DNA from: Globodera rostochiensis
Taxonomy: Eukaryota > Nematoda > Chromadorea > Rhabditida > Heteroderidae
Assembly: GCA_018350325.1 (NCBI GenBank)
Contig: JAEVLN010000005.1
Coordinates: forward strand, 4,376,393-4,440,392
Reading direction: 5' to 3'
DNA: 64,000 bases
A program made the position numbers and the translations under genes. Every line of letters begins with the position of its first letter. Position 1 is the stretch's first letter. The notes under the pieces were generated by a model. The model was not told the DNA's origin, did not search any database, and saw only the letters and a list, made by a program, of their open reading frames with translations. Of this stretch, positions 1-13,860 are shown piece after piece.

Positions 1-320
1 AACTTCTACAATTTAAATGGGCATTCATATAAATCATATTGTTTAATTCACCCGAATCAATTCCTGACATCTCATAAATATTTTTCCTAAGCCTTTTGAA
101 CCGGGACCAAATCAATTTCGTAAATATTTTTCCTATAATAATAATTAGGGCTGGGATTTTTATTGACTAAAAAAACGTAGATATTAACCAAAAACCTTAA
201 AAAGTGCAATAAATATTGATTAAAAAATGCGATAAAACTGACTCAATCCAATCAATTTGTGCGTCCTTTTCGACGTATGTTACATCCTTGAATGCACAGA
301 TTTAAGCTTTCTCAGATCGG
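1..320 (-). promoter_or_regulatory. Conserved upstream block of the HTH-repeat family (its gene lies off-window)
   Basis: This is the block found upstream of most family members. It contains a GGGCATTCATATAAATCATAT segment, CACCCGAATCAAT, CCTGACATCTCATAAATATT, GAACCGGGACCAAATC and a TTACATCCTTGAATGCACAG stretch. Its orientation matches the minus-strand genes, so the gene it belongs to should lie left of position 1. Promoter function is inferred from recurrence; no core element is proven. Confidence 0.55.
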
Positions 321-427
321 CAAGATCTCAAATGATGAGTTGGTCACTTGGAAGGAGACTGATCAGACAGTCGTTTCCCCCGTGGGTGTCCCCAATTGTC
401 AATGTTCAATTCATGAGAAGATTGTTT

Positions 428-840
428 GGCGAGTGGGTTACAATTGAGGAGAAAATTGCTAATCATTTAAATGTCAATGGTTCAAAAATATATAAATGGA
501 AAAAAAGAATTAAACTTAAGCCAAAAAGTGTTCAATAAAAAAGAAGAACGTAAACATTTTGTAGAGAAATTTAATAAAATGAAAGCCGAGTTAAAGCGGG
601 GCGGATTCAAAAACTCTTATCATCACGAAATTGATGATTGTCGCGAAAGATTTGGGTGTCACTTTTAGAACAATTTCTAATTGGAAAAATGAACTTGGCC
701 AAACCAGTGAGTTTTTCGACCTAATTTTATTTATTTATTTTAATTAAAATTATTTAACAGAACTAAATAAACACTCCGACAGCGAACAAAAAAAATTGAT
801 GAAACGTTATATGAAATTAAGGACCAAAATCCTATGGGCT
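428..840 (+). pseudogene. Decayed family member: modules 1 (partial), 2 and 3, frameshifted
   Basis: Reading starts inside module 1 (EWVTIEEKIANHL, then SKIYKWKK). The frame breaks near 500 and again near 640, and a third 1-nt loss near 810 breaks module 3. The splice signals survive: donor GTGAGT at 707 and acceptor TTAACAG ending at 760 (54-nt intron), followed by a recognisable HSDSEQKKLMKRY. There is no signal peptide. Homology ends abruptly at about 835-840, where the sequence joins a fragment of the GC-rich palindromic repeat (CTTATCGGCACCGCC). It cannot make the full protein. Confidence 0.8.
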
Positions 841-1129
841 GTAAGTCTTGGGATGCGCTTATCGGCACCGCCGGAGCACTCTGCCCCTCATTCCGGTTCT
901 CAGCTGGATTTGGCTCGGAATTCGCGCTCAAGGACTTCATTGCTAGTGCACAGACGTGTGTGGGTCGTGTGCAAAGATTCTGAAAAAAATGTTGTTTTGT
1001 TTCCTTTTTGCGAGGTTTTACATTTAGTAAAACTAAAAACGGAGTCCAGATTCGTGATCAGCGCATCAAATTTAGTGGGAAAAGACTTTTTCCGGCTGAT
1101 TTAGGTTTAAAATGTTGCCATGAAATTTT
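841..1129. other. Unique, GC-richer sequence with a palindromic-repeat fragment
   Basis: This stretch begins with a fragment of the dispersed GC palindrome (858-876) and continues into unrecognised GC-richer sequence up to the satellite. Short open frames exist on both strands, but none shows a recognisable domain or splice structure. Confidence 0.4.
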
Positions 1130-1970
1130 GGTGCATTCTGTATTTCCAGAACACCAAATAACAAATTCTGGTTCATAACTTTCCGGAAAGCCTAATTCTG
1201 GTTCATAATTTACCGGAAAGCCTAATTCTGGTTCAGATGGCTTTCTGGAGCAGATTCTGCTGCATTCTGTATTTTCAGAACACCAAATAACAAATTCTGG
1301 TTCATAACTTTCCGGAAAGCCTAATTCTGGTTCATAATTAACCGGAAAGCCTAATTCTGGTTCAGATGGCTTTCTGGAGCAGATTCTGCTGCATTCTGTA
1401 TTTCCAGAACACCAAATAACAAATTCTGGTTCATAACTTTCCGGAAAGCATAATTCTGGTTCATAATTAACCGGAAAGCCTAATTCTGGTTCAGATGGCT
1501 TTCCGGAGCAGATTCTGCTGCATTCTGTATTTCCAGAACACCAAATAACAAATTCTGGTTCATAACTTTCCGGAAAGCCTAATTCTGGTTCATAACTTTC
1601 CGGAAAGCCTAAATGGTTCAGATGGCTTTCCGAAGCAGCAGATTCTGCTGCATTCTGTATTTCCAGAACACCAAATAACAAATTCTGGTTCATAACTTTC
1701 CGGAAAGCCTAATTCTGGTTCATAATTAACCGGAAAGCCTAATTCTGGTTCATAACTTTCCGGAAAGCCTAATTCTGGTTCATAATTAACCGGAAAGCCT
1801 AATTCTGGTTCAGATGGCTTTCCGGAGCAGATTCTGCTGCATTCTGTATTTCCAGAACACCAAATAACAAATTATGGTTCATAACTTTCCGGAAAGCCTA
1901 ATTCTGGTTCATAATTAACCGGAAAGCCTAATTCTGGTTCAGATGGCTTTCCGGAGCAGATTTTGCTGCA

Positions 1971-2830
1971 TTCTTCTTAACTTTCCGGAAAGCCTAATTC
2001 TGGTTCATAACAAATTCTGGTTCATAACTTTCCGGAAAGCCTAATTCTGGTTCATAATTTTCCGGAAAGCCTAGGCTTTCCGGAGCAGATTCTGCTGCAT
2101 TCTGTATTTTCAGAACACCAAATAACAAATTCTGGTTCATAACTTTCCGGAAAGCCTAATTCTGGTTCATAATTAACCGGAAAGCCTAATTCTGGTTCAG
2201 ATGGCTTTCCGGAGCAGATTCTGCTGCATTCTGTATTTCCAGAACACCAAATAACAAATTCTGGTTCATAACTTTCCGGAAAGCCTAATTCTGGTTCATA
2301 ATTAACCGGAAAGCCTAATTCTGGTTCAGATGGCTTTCCGGAGCAGATTTTGCTGCATTCTGTATTTCCAGAACACCAAATAACAAATTCTGGTTCATAA
2401 CTTTCCGGAAAGCCTAATTCTGGTTCATAATTTTCCGGAAAGCCTAATTCTTGTTCAGATGGCTTTCCGGAGCAGATTCTGCTGCATTCTGTATAAACCA
2501 AATAACAAATTCTGGTTCATAACTTTCCGGAAAGCCTAATTCTGGTTCATAACTTTCCGGAAAGCCTAATTCTGGTTCAGATGGCTTTCTGGAGCAGATT
2601 CTGCTGCATTCTGTATTTTCAGAACACCAAATAACAAATTCTGGTTCATAACTTTCCGGAAAGCCTAATTCTGGTTCATAATTAACCGGAAAGCCTAATT
2701 CTGGTTCAGATGGCTTTCTGGAGCAGATTCTGCTGCATTCTGTATTTCCAGAACACCAAATAACAAATTCTGGTTCATAACTTTCCGGAAAGCCTAATTC
2801 TGGTTCGTAATTAACCGGAAAGCCTAATTC
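1971..2830. repeat. Higher-order unit inside the array, copied at 4023
   Basis: The segment starting at the rare junction TTCTTCTTAA (1971) recurs 2052 bp downstream (4023), with the same order of variant units. The match fades near 4880, where the second copy enters a decayed patch. Confidence 0.75.
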
Positions 2831-5650
2831 TGGTTCAGATGGCTTTCCGGAGCAGATTCTGCTGCATTCTGTATTTCCAGAACACCAAATAACAAATTCT
2901 GGTTCATAACTTTCCGGAAAGCATAATTCTGGTTCATAATTTTCCGGAAAGCCTAATTCTGGTTCAGATGGCTTTCCGGAGCAGATTCTGCTGCATTCTG
3001 TATTTCCAGAACACCAAATAACAAATTCTGGTTCATAACTTTCCGGAAAGCCTAATTCTGGTTCATAATTAACCGGAAAGCCTAATTCTGGTTCAGATGG
3101 CTTTCCGGAGCAGATTTTGCTGCATTCTGTATTTCCAGAACACCAAATAACAAATTCTGGTTCATAACTTTCCGGAAAGCCTAATTCTGGTTCATAATTT
3201 TCCGGAAAGCCTAATTCTTGTTCAGATGGCTTTCCGGAGCAGATTCTGCTGCATTCTGTATAAACCAAATAACAAATTCTGGTTCATAACTTTCCGGAAA
3301 GCCTAATTCTGGTTCATAACTTTCCGGAAAGCCTAATTCTGGTTCAGATGGCTTTCTGGAGCAGATTCTGCTGCATTCTGTATTTTCAGAACACCAAATA
3401 ACAAATTCTGGTTCATAACTTTCCGGAAAGCCTAATTCTGGTTCATAATTAACCGGAAAGCCTAATTCTGGTTCAGATGGCTTTCTGGAGCAGATTCTGC
3501 TGCATTCTGTATTTCCAGAACACCAAATAACAAATTCTGGTTCATAACTTTCCGGAAAGCCTAATTCTGGTTCGTAATTAACCGGAAAGCCTAATTCTGG
3601 TTCAGATGGCTTTCCGGAGCAGATTCTGCTGCATTCTGTATTTCCAGAACACCAAATAACAAATTCTGGTTCATAACTTTCCGGAAAGCATAATTCTGGT
3701 TCATAATTTTCCGGAAAGCCTAATTCTGGTTCAGATGGCTTTCCGGAGCAGATTCTGCTGCATTCTGTATTTCCAGAACACCAAATAACAAATTCTGGTT
3801 ATAACTTTCCGGAAAGCCTAATTCTGGTTCATAATTAACCGGAAAGCCTAATTCTGGTTCAGATGGCTTTCCGGAGCAGCAGATTCTGCTGCATTCTGTA
3901 TTTCCAGAACACCAAATAACAAATTCTGGTTCATAACTTTCCGGAAAGCCTAATTCTGGTTCATAATTTTCCGGAAAGCCTAATTCTGGTTCAGATGGCT
4001 TTCCGGAGCAGATTCTGCTGCATTCTTCTTAACTTTCCGGAAAGCCTAATTCTGGTTCATAACAAATTCTGGTTCATAACTTTCCGGAAAGCCTAATTCT
4101 GGTTCATAATTTTCCGGAAAGCCTAGGCTTTCCGGAGCAGATTCTGCTGCATTCTGTATTTTCAGAACACCAAATAACAAATTCTGGTTCATAACTTTCC
4201 GGAAAGCCTAATTCTGGTTCATAATTAACCGGAAAGCCTAATTCTGGTTCAGATGGCTTTCCGGAGCAGATTCTGCTGCATTCTGTATTTCCAGAACACC
4301 AAATAACAAATTCTGGTTCATAACTTTCCGGAAAGCCTAATTCTGGTTCATAATTAACCGGAAAGCCTAATTCTGGTTCAGATGGCTTTCCGGAGCAGAT
4401 TTTGCTGCATTCTGTATTTCCAGAACACCAAATAACAAATTCTGGTTCATAACTTTCCGGAAAGCCTAATTCTGGTTCATAATTTTCCGGAAAGCCTAAT
4501 TCTTGTTCAGATGGCTTTCCGGAGCAGATTCTGCTGCATTCTGTATAAACCAAATAACAAATTCTGGTTCATAACTTTCCGGAAAGCCTAATTCTGGTTC
4601 ATAACTTTCCGGAAAGCCTAATTCTGGTTCAGATGGCTTTCTGGAGCAGATTCTGCTGCATTCTGTATTTTCAGAACACCAAATAACAAATTCTGGTTCA
4701 TAACTTTCCGGAAAGCCTAATTCTGGTTCATAATTAACCGGAAAGCCTAATTCTGGTTCAGATGGCTTTCTGGAGCAGATTCTGCTGCATTCTGTATTTC
4801 CAGAACACCAAATAACAAATTCTGGCTCATAACTTTCCGGAAAGCCTAATTCTGCTGGTGTAATTAACCGGAAAGCCTAATTCTGGTTCAGATGGCTTTC
4901 CGGAGCAGAAATTCTGCATTCTGTATTTCCAGAACACCAAATACCAAATTCTGGTTCATAACTTTCCGGAAAGCCATTCTGGTTCAGATAGCTTTCGAGT
5001 AGCAATTCTGCTGCATTCTGTATTTTCAGAACAAAATAACCAATTCTGGTTCATAACTTTCCGGAAAAGCCTAATTCTGTTTCATAACTTTGGAAAGCCT
5101 AAATGTTCAGATGGCTTTCCGCAGCAGCAGATTCTGCTGCATTCTGTATCAGAACACCAAATAACAAATTCTGGTTCATAACTTTCCGGAAAGCCTTAAT
5201 TCTGGTTTAATTAACCGGAAGCATAATTCTGGTTCAGATGGCTTTCCGGAGCAGATTCTGCTGCACTGTATTTCCAGAACACCAAACAAATTCTGGTTCA
5301 TAACTTTCCGGAAAGCATAATTCTGGTTCATAATTTTCCGGAAAGCCTAATTCTGGTTCAGATGGCTTTCCGGAGCAGATTCTGCTGCATTCTGTATTTC
5401 CAGAACACCAAATAACAAATTCTGGTTATAACTTTCCGGAAAGCCTAATTCTGGTTCATAATTAACCGGAAAGCCTAATTCTGGTTCAGATGGCTTTCCG
5501 GAGCAGCAGATTCTGCTGCATTCTGTATTTCCAGAACACCAAATAACAAATTCTGGTTCATAACTTTCCGGAAAGCCTAATTCTGGTTCATAATTTTCCG
5601 GAAAGCCTAATTCTGGTTCAGATGGCTTTCCGGAGCAGATTCTGCTGCAT

Positions 5651-7930
5651 TCTTCTTAACTTTCCGGAAAGCCTAATTCTGGCTCATAACAAATTCTGGT
5701 TCATAACTTTCCGGAAAGCCTAATTCTGGTTCATAACAAATTCTGGTTCATAACTTTCCGGAAAGCCTAATTCTGGTTCAGATGGCTTTCCGGAGCAGAT
5801 TCTGCTGCATTCTGTATTTTCAGAACACCAAATAACAAATTCTGGTTTATAACTTTCCGTAAAGCCTAATTCTGGTTCAGATGGCTTTCCGGAGCAGCAT
5901 TTCCAGAACACCAAATACCAAAATCTGGTTCATAACTTTCCGGAAAGCCTAATTCTGGTTCAGATGGCTTTCCGGAGCAGATTCTGCTGCATTCTGTATT
6001 TTCAGAACACCAAATAACAAATTCTGGTTCATAACTTTCCGGAAAGCCTAATTCTGGTTCATAACTTTCCGGAAAGCCTAATTCTGGTTCATAACCATTC
6101 GTAAAGCCTAATTCTGGTTCAGATGGCTTTCCGGAGCAGCAAATTCTGCTGATTCTGTATTTCCAGAACACCAAATACCAAATTCTGGTTCATAACTTTC
6201 CGGAAAGCCTAATTCTGGTTCAGATAGCTTTCGAGTAGCAAATTCTGCTGCATTCTGTATTTTCAGAACACCAAATAACAAATTCTGGTTCATAACTTTC
6301 CGGAAAGCCTAATTCTGGTTCATAACTTTCCGGAAAGCCTAAATGGTTCAGATGGCTTTCCGAAGCAGCAGATTCTGCTGCATTCTGTATTTCCAGAACA
6401 CCAAATAACAAATTCTGGTTTATAACTTTCCGGAAAGCCTAATTCTGGTTCATAATTAACCGGAAAGCATAATTCTGGTTCAGATGGCTTTCCGGAGCAG
6501 ATTCTGCTGCATTCTGTATTTCCAGAACACCAAATAACAAATTATGGTTCATAACTTTCCGGAAAGCCGGTTCATAACTTTCCGGAAAGCCTAATTCTGG
6601 TTCATAATTTTCCGGAAAGCCTAGGCTTTCCGGAGCAGATTCTGCTGCATTCTGTATTTTCAGAACACCAAATAACAAATTCTGGTTCATAACTTTCCGG
6701 AAAGCCTAATTCTGGTTCATAATTAACCGGAAAGCCTAATTCTGGTTCAGATGGCTTTCCGGAGCAGATTCTGCTGCATTCTGTATTTCCAGAACACCAA
6801 ATAACAAATTCTGGTTCATAACTTTCCGGAAAGCCTAATTCTGGTTCATAATTTTCCGGAAAGCCTAATTCTGGTTCAGATGGCTTTCCGGAGCAGATTC
6901 TGCTGCATTCTGTATAAACCAAATAACAAATTATGGTTCATAACTTTCCGGAAAGCCTAATTCTGGTTCATAACTTTCCGGAAAGCCTAATTCTGGTTCA
7001 GATGGCTTTCTGGAGCAGATTCTGCTGCATTCTGTATTTTCAGAACACCAAATAACAAATTCGGGTTCATAACTTTCCGGAAAGCCTAATTCTGGTTCAT
7101 AACCATCCGTAAAGCCTAATTCTGGTTCAGATGGCTTTCCGGAGCAGCAAATTCTGCTGATTCTGTATTTCCAGAACACCAAATACCAAATTCTGGTTCA
7201 TAACTTTCCGGAAAGCCTAATTCTGGTTCAGATAGCTTTCGAGTAGCAAATTCTGCTGCATTCTGTATTTTCAGAACACCAAATAACAAATTCTGGTTCA
7301 TAACTTTCCGGAAAGCCTAATTCTGGTTCATAACTTTCCGGAAAGCCTAAATGGTTCAGATGGCTTTCCGAAGCAGCAGATTCTGCTGCATTCTGTATTT
7401 CCAGAACACCAAATAACAAATTCTGGTTCATAACTTTCCGGAAAGCCTAATTCTGGTTCATAATTAACCGGAAAGCATAATTCTGGTTCAGATGGCTTTC
7501 CGGAGCAGATTCTGCTGCATTCTGTATTTCCAGAACACCAAATAACAAATTATGGTTCATAACTTTCCGGAAAGCCGGTTCATAACTTTCCGGAAAGCCT
7601 AATTCTGGTTCATAATTTTCCGAAAAGCCTAGGCTTTCCGGAGCAAATTCTGCTGCATTCTGTATTTTCAGAACACCAAATAACAAATTCTGGTTCATAA
7701 CTTTCCGGAAAGCCTAATTCTGGTTCATAATTAACCGGAAAGCCTAATTCTGGTTCAGATGGCTTTCCGGAGCAGATTCTGCTGCATTCTGTATTTCCAG
7801 AACACCAAATAACAAATTCTGGTTCATAACTTTCCGGAAAGCCTAATTCTGGTTCATAATTTTCCGGAAAGCCTAATTCTGGTTCAGATGGCTTTCCGGA
7901 GCAGATTCTGCTGCATTCTGTATAAACCAA
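5651..7930. repeat. Higher-order segment A of the array (copied at 11676)
   Basis: The order of variant units from TCTTCTTAAC at 5651 matches that from 11676: the offset is 6025 bp at first and 5926 bp after loss of one 99-bp unit. Rare private variants such as CCGAAAAGCCTAGG at 7620 are shared with 13548, so the duplication is recent or an assembly artefact. Confidence 0.75.
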
Positions 7931-10900
7931 ATAACAAATTATGGTTCATAACTTTCCGGAAAGCCTAATTCTGGTTCAGATGGCTTTCCGGAGCAGATTC
8001 TGCTGCATTCTGTATAAACCAAATAACAAATTATGGTTCATAACTTTCCGGAAAGCCTAATTCTGGTTCATAACTTTCCGGAAAGCCTAATTCTGGTTCA
8101 GATGGCTTTCTGGAGCAGATTCTGCTGCATTCTGTATTTTCAGAACACCAAATAACAAATTCTGGTTCATAACTTTCCGGAAAGCCTAATTCTGGTTCAT
8201 AACCATCCGTAAAGCCTAATTCTGGTTCAGATGGCTTTCCGGAGCAGCAAATTCTGCTGATTCTGTATTTCCAGAACACCAAATACCAAATTCTGGTTCA
8301 TAACTTTCCGGAAAGCCTAATTCTGGTTCAGATAGCTTTCGAGTAGCAAATTCTGCTGCATTCTGTATTTTCAGAACACCAAATAACAAATTCTGGTTCA
8401 TAACTTTCCGGAAAGCCTAATTCTGGTTCATAACTTTCCGGAAAGCCTAAATGGTTCAGATGGCTTTCCGAAGCAGCAGATTCTGCTGCATTCTGTATTT
8501 CCAGAACAACACCAAATAACAAATTCTGGTTCATAACTTTCCCGGAAAGCCTAATTCTGGTTCAATTAACCGGAAAGCATAATTGGTTCAGATGGCTTCC
8601 CGGAGCAGATTCTGCTGCATTGTATTTCCAGAACACCAAATAACAAATTATGGTTCATAACTTTCCGGAAAGCCGGTTCAACTTTCCGGAAAGCCTAATT
8701 CTGGTTCATAATTTTCCGGAAAAGCCTAGGCTTTCCGGCAGATTCTGCTGCATTCTGTATTTTCAGAACACCAAATAACAAATTCTGGTTCATAATTCCG
8801 GAAAGCCTAATTCTGGTTCATAATTAACCGGAAAAGCCTAATTCCTGGTTCAGGGCTTTCCGGAGCAGATTCTGCTGCATTCTGTATTTCCCGAAACCTA
8901 ATAATACAATTGTTCATACTTTCCGGAAAGCCTAATTCTGGTTCATACTTAACCGGAAGCCTAATTCTGTCAGATGGCTTTCCGCACAGCAGATTCTGCT
9001 GCATTCTGTATTTCCAGAACACCAAATCAAATTATGGTTCATAACTTTCCGGAAAGCCTAATTCTGGTTCATAATTAACCGGAAAGCCTAATTCTCGTTC
9101 AGATGGCTTTCCGGAGCAGATTCTGCTGCATTCTGTATTTCCAGAACACCAAATAACAAATTCTGGTTCATAACTTTCCGGAAAGCCTAATTCTGGTTCA
9201 TAATTAACCGGAAAGCCTAATTCTCGTTCAGATGGCTTTCCGGAGCAGATTCTGCTGCATTCTGTATTTCCAGAACACCAAATAACAAATTCTGGTTCAT
9301 AACTTTCCGGAAAGCCTAATTCTGGTTCATAATTATCCGGAAAGCCTAATTCTGGTTCAGATGGCTTTCCGGAGCAGATTCTGCTGCATTCTGTATAAAC
9401 CAAATAACAAATTATGGTTCATAACTTTCCGGAAAGCCTAATTCTGGTTCAGATGGCTTTCCGGAGCAGATTCTGCTGCATTCTGTATAAACCAAATAAC
9501 AAATTATGGTTCATAACTTTCCGGAAAGCCTAATTCTGGTTCATAACTTTCCGGAAAGCCTAATTCTGGTTCAGATGGCTTTCTGGAGCAGATTCTGCTG
9601 CATTCTGTATTTTCAGAACACCAAATAACAAATTCTGGTTCATAACTTTCCGGAAAGCCTAATTCTGGTTCATAACCATCCGTAAAGCCTAATTCTGGTT
9701 CAGATGGCTTTCCGGAGCAGCAAATTCTGCTGATTCTGTATTTCCAGAACACCAAATACCAAATTCTGGTTCATAACTTTCCGGAAAGCCTAATTCTGGT
9801 TCAGATAGCTTTCGAGTAGCAAATTCTGCTGCATTCTGTATTTTCAGAACACCAAATAACAAATTCTGGTTCATAACTTTCCGGAAAGCCTAATTCTGGT
9901 TCATAACTTTCCGAAAAGCCCAAATGGTTCAGATGGCTTTCCGAAGCAGCAGATTCTGCTGCATTCTGTATTTCCAGAACACCAAATAACAAATTCTGGT
10001 TCATAACTTTCCGGAAAGCCTAATTCTGGTTCATAACTTTCCGGAAAGCCTAAATGGTTCAGATGGCTTTCCGAAGCAGCAGATTCTGCTGCATTCTGTA
10101 TTTCCAGAACACCAAATAACAAATTATGGTTCATAACTTTCCGGAAAGCCGGTTCATAACTTTCCGGAAAGCCTAATTCTGGTTCATAATTTTCCGGAAA
10201 GCCTAGGCTTTCCGGAGCAGATTCTGCTGCATTCTGTATTTTCAGAACACCAAATAACAAATTCTGGTTCATAACTTTCCGGAAAGCCTAATTCTGGTTC
10301 ATAATTAACCGGAAAGCCTAATTCTCGTTCAGATGGCTTTCCGGAGCAGATTCTGCTGCATTCTGTATTTCCAGAACACCAAATAACAAATTCTGGTTCA
10401 TAACTTTCCGGAAAGCCTAATTCTGGTTCATAATTTTCCGGAAAGCCTAATTCTGGTTCAGATGGCTTTCCGGAGCAGATTCTGCTGCATTCTGTATAAA
10501 CCAAATAACAAATTATGGTTCATAACTTTCCGGAAAGCCTAATTCTGGTTCAGATGGCTTTCCGGAGCAGATTCTGCTGCATTCTGTATAAACCAAATAA
10601 CAAATTATGGTTCATAACTTTCCGGAAAGCCTAATTCTGGTTCATAACTTTCCGGAAAGCCTAATTCTGGTTCAGATGGCTTTCTGGAGCAGATTCTGCT
10701 GCATTCTGTATTTTCAGAACACCAAATAACAAATTCTGGTTCATAACTTTCCGGAAAGCCTAATTCTGGTTCATAACCATCCGTAAAGCCTAATTCTGGT
10801 TCAGATGGCTTTCCGGAGCAGCAAATTCTGCTGATTCTGTATTTCCAGAACACCAAATACCAAATTCTGGTTCATAACTTTCCGGAAAGCCTAATTCTGG

Positions 10901-11675
10901 TTCAGATAGCTTTCGAGTAGCAAATTCTGCTGCATTCTGTATTTTCAGAACACCAAATAACAAATTCTGGTTCATAACTTTCCGGAAAGCCTAATTCTGG
11001 TTCATAACTTTCCGGAAAGCCTAAATGGTTCAGATGGCTTTCCGAAGCAGCAGATTCTGCTGCATTCTGTATTTCCAGAACACCAAATAACAAATTATGG
11101 TTCATAACTTTCCGGAAAGCCGGTTCATAACTTTCCGGAAAGCCTAATTCTGGTTCATAATTTTCCGGAAAGCCTAGGCTTTCCGGAGCAGATTCTGCTG
11201 CATTCTGTATTTTCAGAACACCAAATAACAAATTCTGGTTCATAACTTTCCGGAAAGCCTAATTCTGGTTCATAATTAACCGGAAAGCCTAATTCTCGTT
11301 CAGATGGCTTTCCGGAGCAGATTCTGCTGCATTCTGTATTTCCAGAACACCAAATAACAAATTCTGGTTCATAACTTTCCGGAAAGCCTAATTCTGGTTC
11401 ATAATTTTCCGGAAAGCCTAATTCTGGTTCAGATGGCTTTCCGGAGCAGATTCTGCTGCATTCTGTATAAACCAAATAACAAATTATGGTTCATAACTTT
11501 CCGGAAAGCCTAATTCTGGTTCAGATGGCTTTCCGGAGCAGATTCTGCTGCATTCTGTATAAACCAAATAACAAATTATGGTTCATAACTTTCCGGAAAG
11601 CCTAATTCTGGTTCATAATTTTCCGGAAAGCCTAATTCTGGTTCAGATGGCTTTCCGGAGCAGATTCTGCTGCAT

Positions 11676-13860
11676 TCTTCTTAACTTTCCGGAAAGCCTA
11701 ATTCTGGCTCATAACAAATTCTGGTTCATAACTTTCCGGAAAGCCTAATTCTGGTTCATAACAAATTCTGGTTCATAACTTTCCGGAAAGCCTAATTCTG
11801 GTTCAGATGGCTTTCCGGAGCAGATTCTGCTGCATTCTGTATTTTCAGAACACCAAATAACAAATTCTGGTTTATAACTTTCCGTAAAGCCTAATTCTGG
11901 TTCAGATGGCTTTCCGGAGCAGCATTTCCAGAACACCAAATACCAAAATCTGGTTCATAACTTTCCGGAAAGCCTAATTCTGGTTCATAACTTTCCGGAA
12001 AGCCTAATTCTGGTTCATAACCATCCGTAAAGCCTAATTCTGGTTCAGATGGCTTTCCGGAGCAGCAAATTCTGCTGATTCTGTATTTCCAGAACACCAA
12101 ATACCAAATTCTGGTTCATAACTTTCCGGAAAGCCTAATTCTGGTTCAGATAGCTTTCGAGTAGCAAATTCTGCTGCATTCTGTATTTTCAGAACACCAA
12201 ATAACAAATTCTGGTTCATAACTTTCCGGAAAGCCTAATTCTGGTTCATAACTTTCTGGAAAGCCTAAATGGTTCAGATGGCTTTCCGAAGCAGCAGATT
12301 CTGCTGCATTCTGTATTTCCAGAACACCAAATAACAAATTCTGGTTCATAACTTTCCGGAAAGCCTAATTCTGGTTCATAATTAACCGGAAAGCATAATT
12401 CTGGTTCAGATGGCTTTCCGGAGCAGATTCTGCTGCATTCTGTATTTCCAGAACACCAAATAACAAATTATGGTTCATAACTTTCCGGAAAGCCGGTTCA
12501 TAACTTTCCGGAAAGCCTAATTCTGGTTCATAATTTTCCGGAAAGCCTAGGCTTTCCGGAGCAGATTCTGCTGCATTCTGTATTTTCAGAACACCAAATA
12601 ACAAATTCTGGTTCATAACTTTCCGGAAAGCCTAATTCTGGTTCATAATTAACCGGAAAGCCTAATTCTGGTTCAGATGGCTTTCCGGTGCAGATTCTGC
12701 TGCATTCTGTATTTCCAGAACACCAAATAACAAATTCTGGTTCATAACTTTCCGGAAAGCCTAATTCTGGTTCATAATTTTCCGGAAAGCCTAATTCTGG
12801 TTCAGATGGCTTTCCGGAGCAGATTCTGCTGCATTCTGTATAAACCAAATAACAAATTATGGTTCATAACTTTCCGGAAAGCCTAATTCTGGTTCATAAC
12901 TTTCCGGAAAGCCTAATTCTGGTTCAGATGGCTTTCTGGAGCAGATTCTGCTGCATTCTGTATTTTCAGAACACCAAATAACAAATTCTGGTTCATAACT
13001 TTCCGGAAAGCCTAATTCTGGTTCATAACCATCCGTAAAGCCTAATTCTGGTTCAGATGGCTTTCCGGAGCAGCAAATTCTGCTGATTCTGTATTTCCAG
13101 AACACCAAATACCAAATTCTGGTTCATAACTTTCCGGAAAGCCTAATTCTGGTTCAGATAGCTTTCGAGTAGCAAATTCTGCTGCATTCTGTATTTTCAG
13201 AACACCAAATAACAAATTCTGGTTCATAACTTTCCGGAAAGCCTAATTCTGGTTCATAACTTTCCGGAAAGCCTAAATGGTTCAGATGGCTTTCCGAAGC
13301 AGCAGATTCTGCTGCATTCTGTATTTCCAGAACACCAAATAACAAATTCTGGTTCATAACTTTCCGGAAAGCCTAATTCTGGTTCATAATTAACCGGAAA
13401 GCATAATTCTGGTTCAGATGGCTTTCCGGAGCAGATTCTGCTGCATTCTGTATTTCCAGAACACCAAATAACAAATTATGGTTCATAACTTTCCGGAAAG
13501 CCGGTTCATAACTTTCCGGAAAGCCTAATTCTGGTTCATAATTTTCCGAAAAGCCTAGGCTTTCCGGAGCAAATTCTGCTGCATTCTGTATTTTCAGAAC
13601 ACCAAATAACAAATTCTGGTTCATAACTTTCCGGAAAGCCTAATTCTGGTTCATAATTAACCGGAAAGCCTAATTCTGGTTCAGATGGCTTTCCGGAGCA
13701 GATTCTGCTGCATTCTGTATTTCCAGAACACCAAATAACAAATTCTGGTTCATAACTTTCCGGAAAGCCTAATTCTGGTTCATAATTTTCCGGAAAGCCT
13801 AATTCTGGTTCAGATGGCTTTCCGGAGCAGATTCTGCTGCATTCTGTATAAACCAAATAA
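11676..13860. repeat. Higher-order segment B of the array (copy of 5651)
   Basis: This is the partner of the segment at 5651 and lacks one 99-bp unit relative to it. Its opening part recurs a third time from 14613. Confidence 0.75.
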
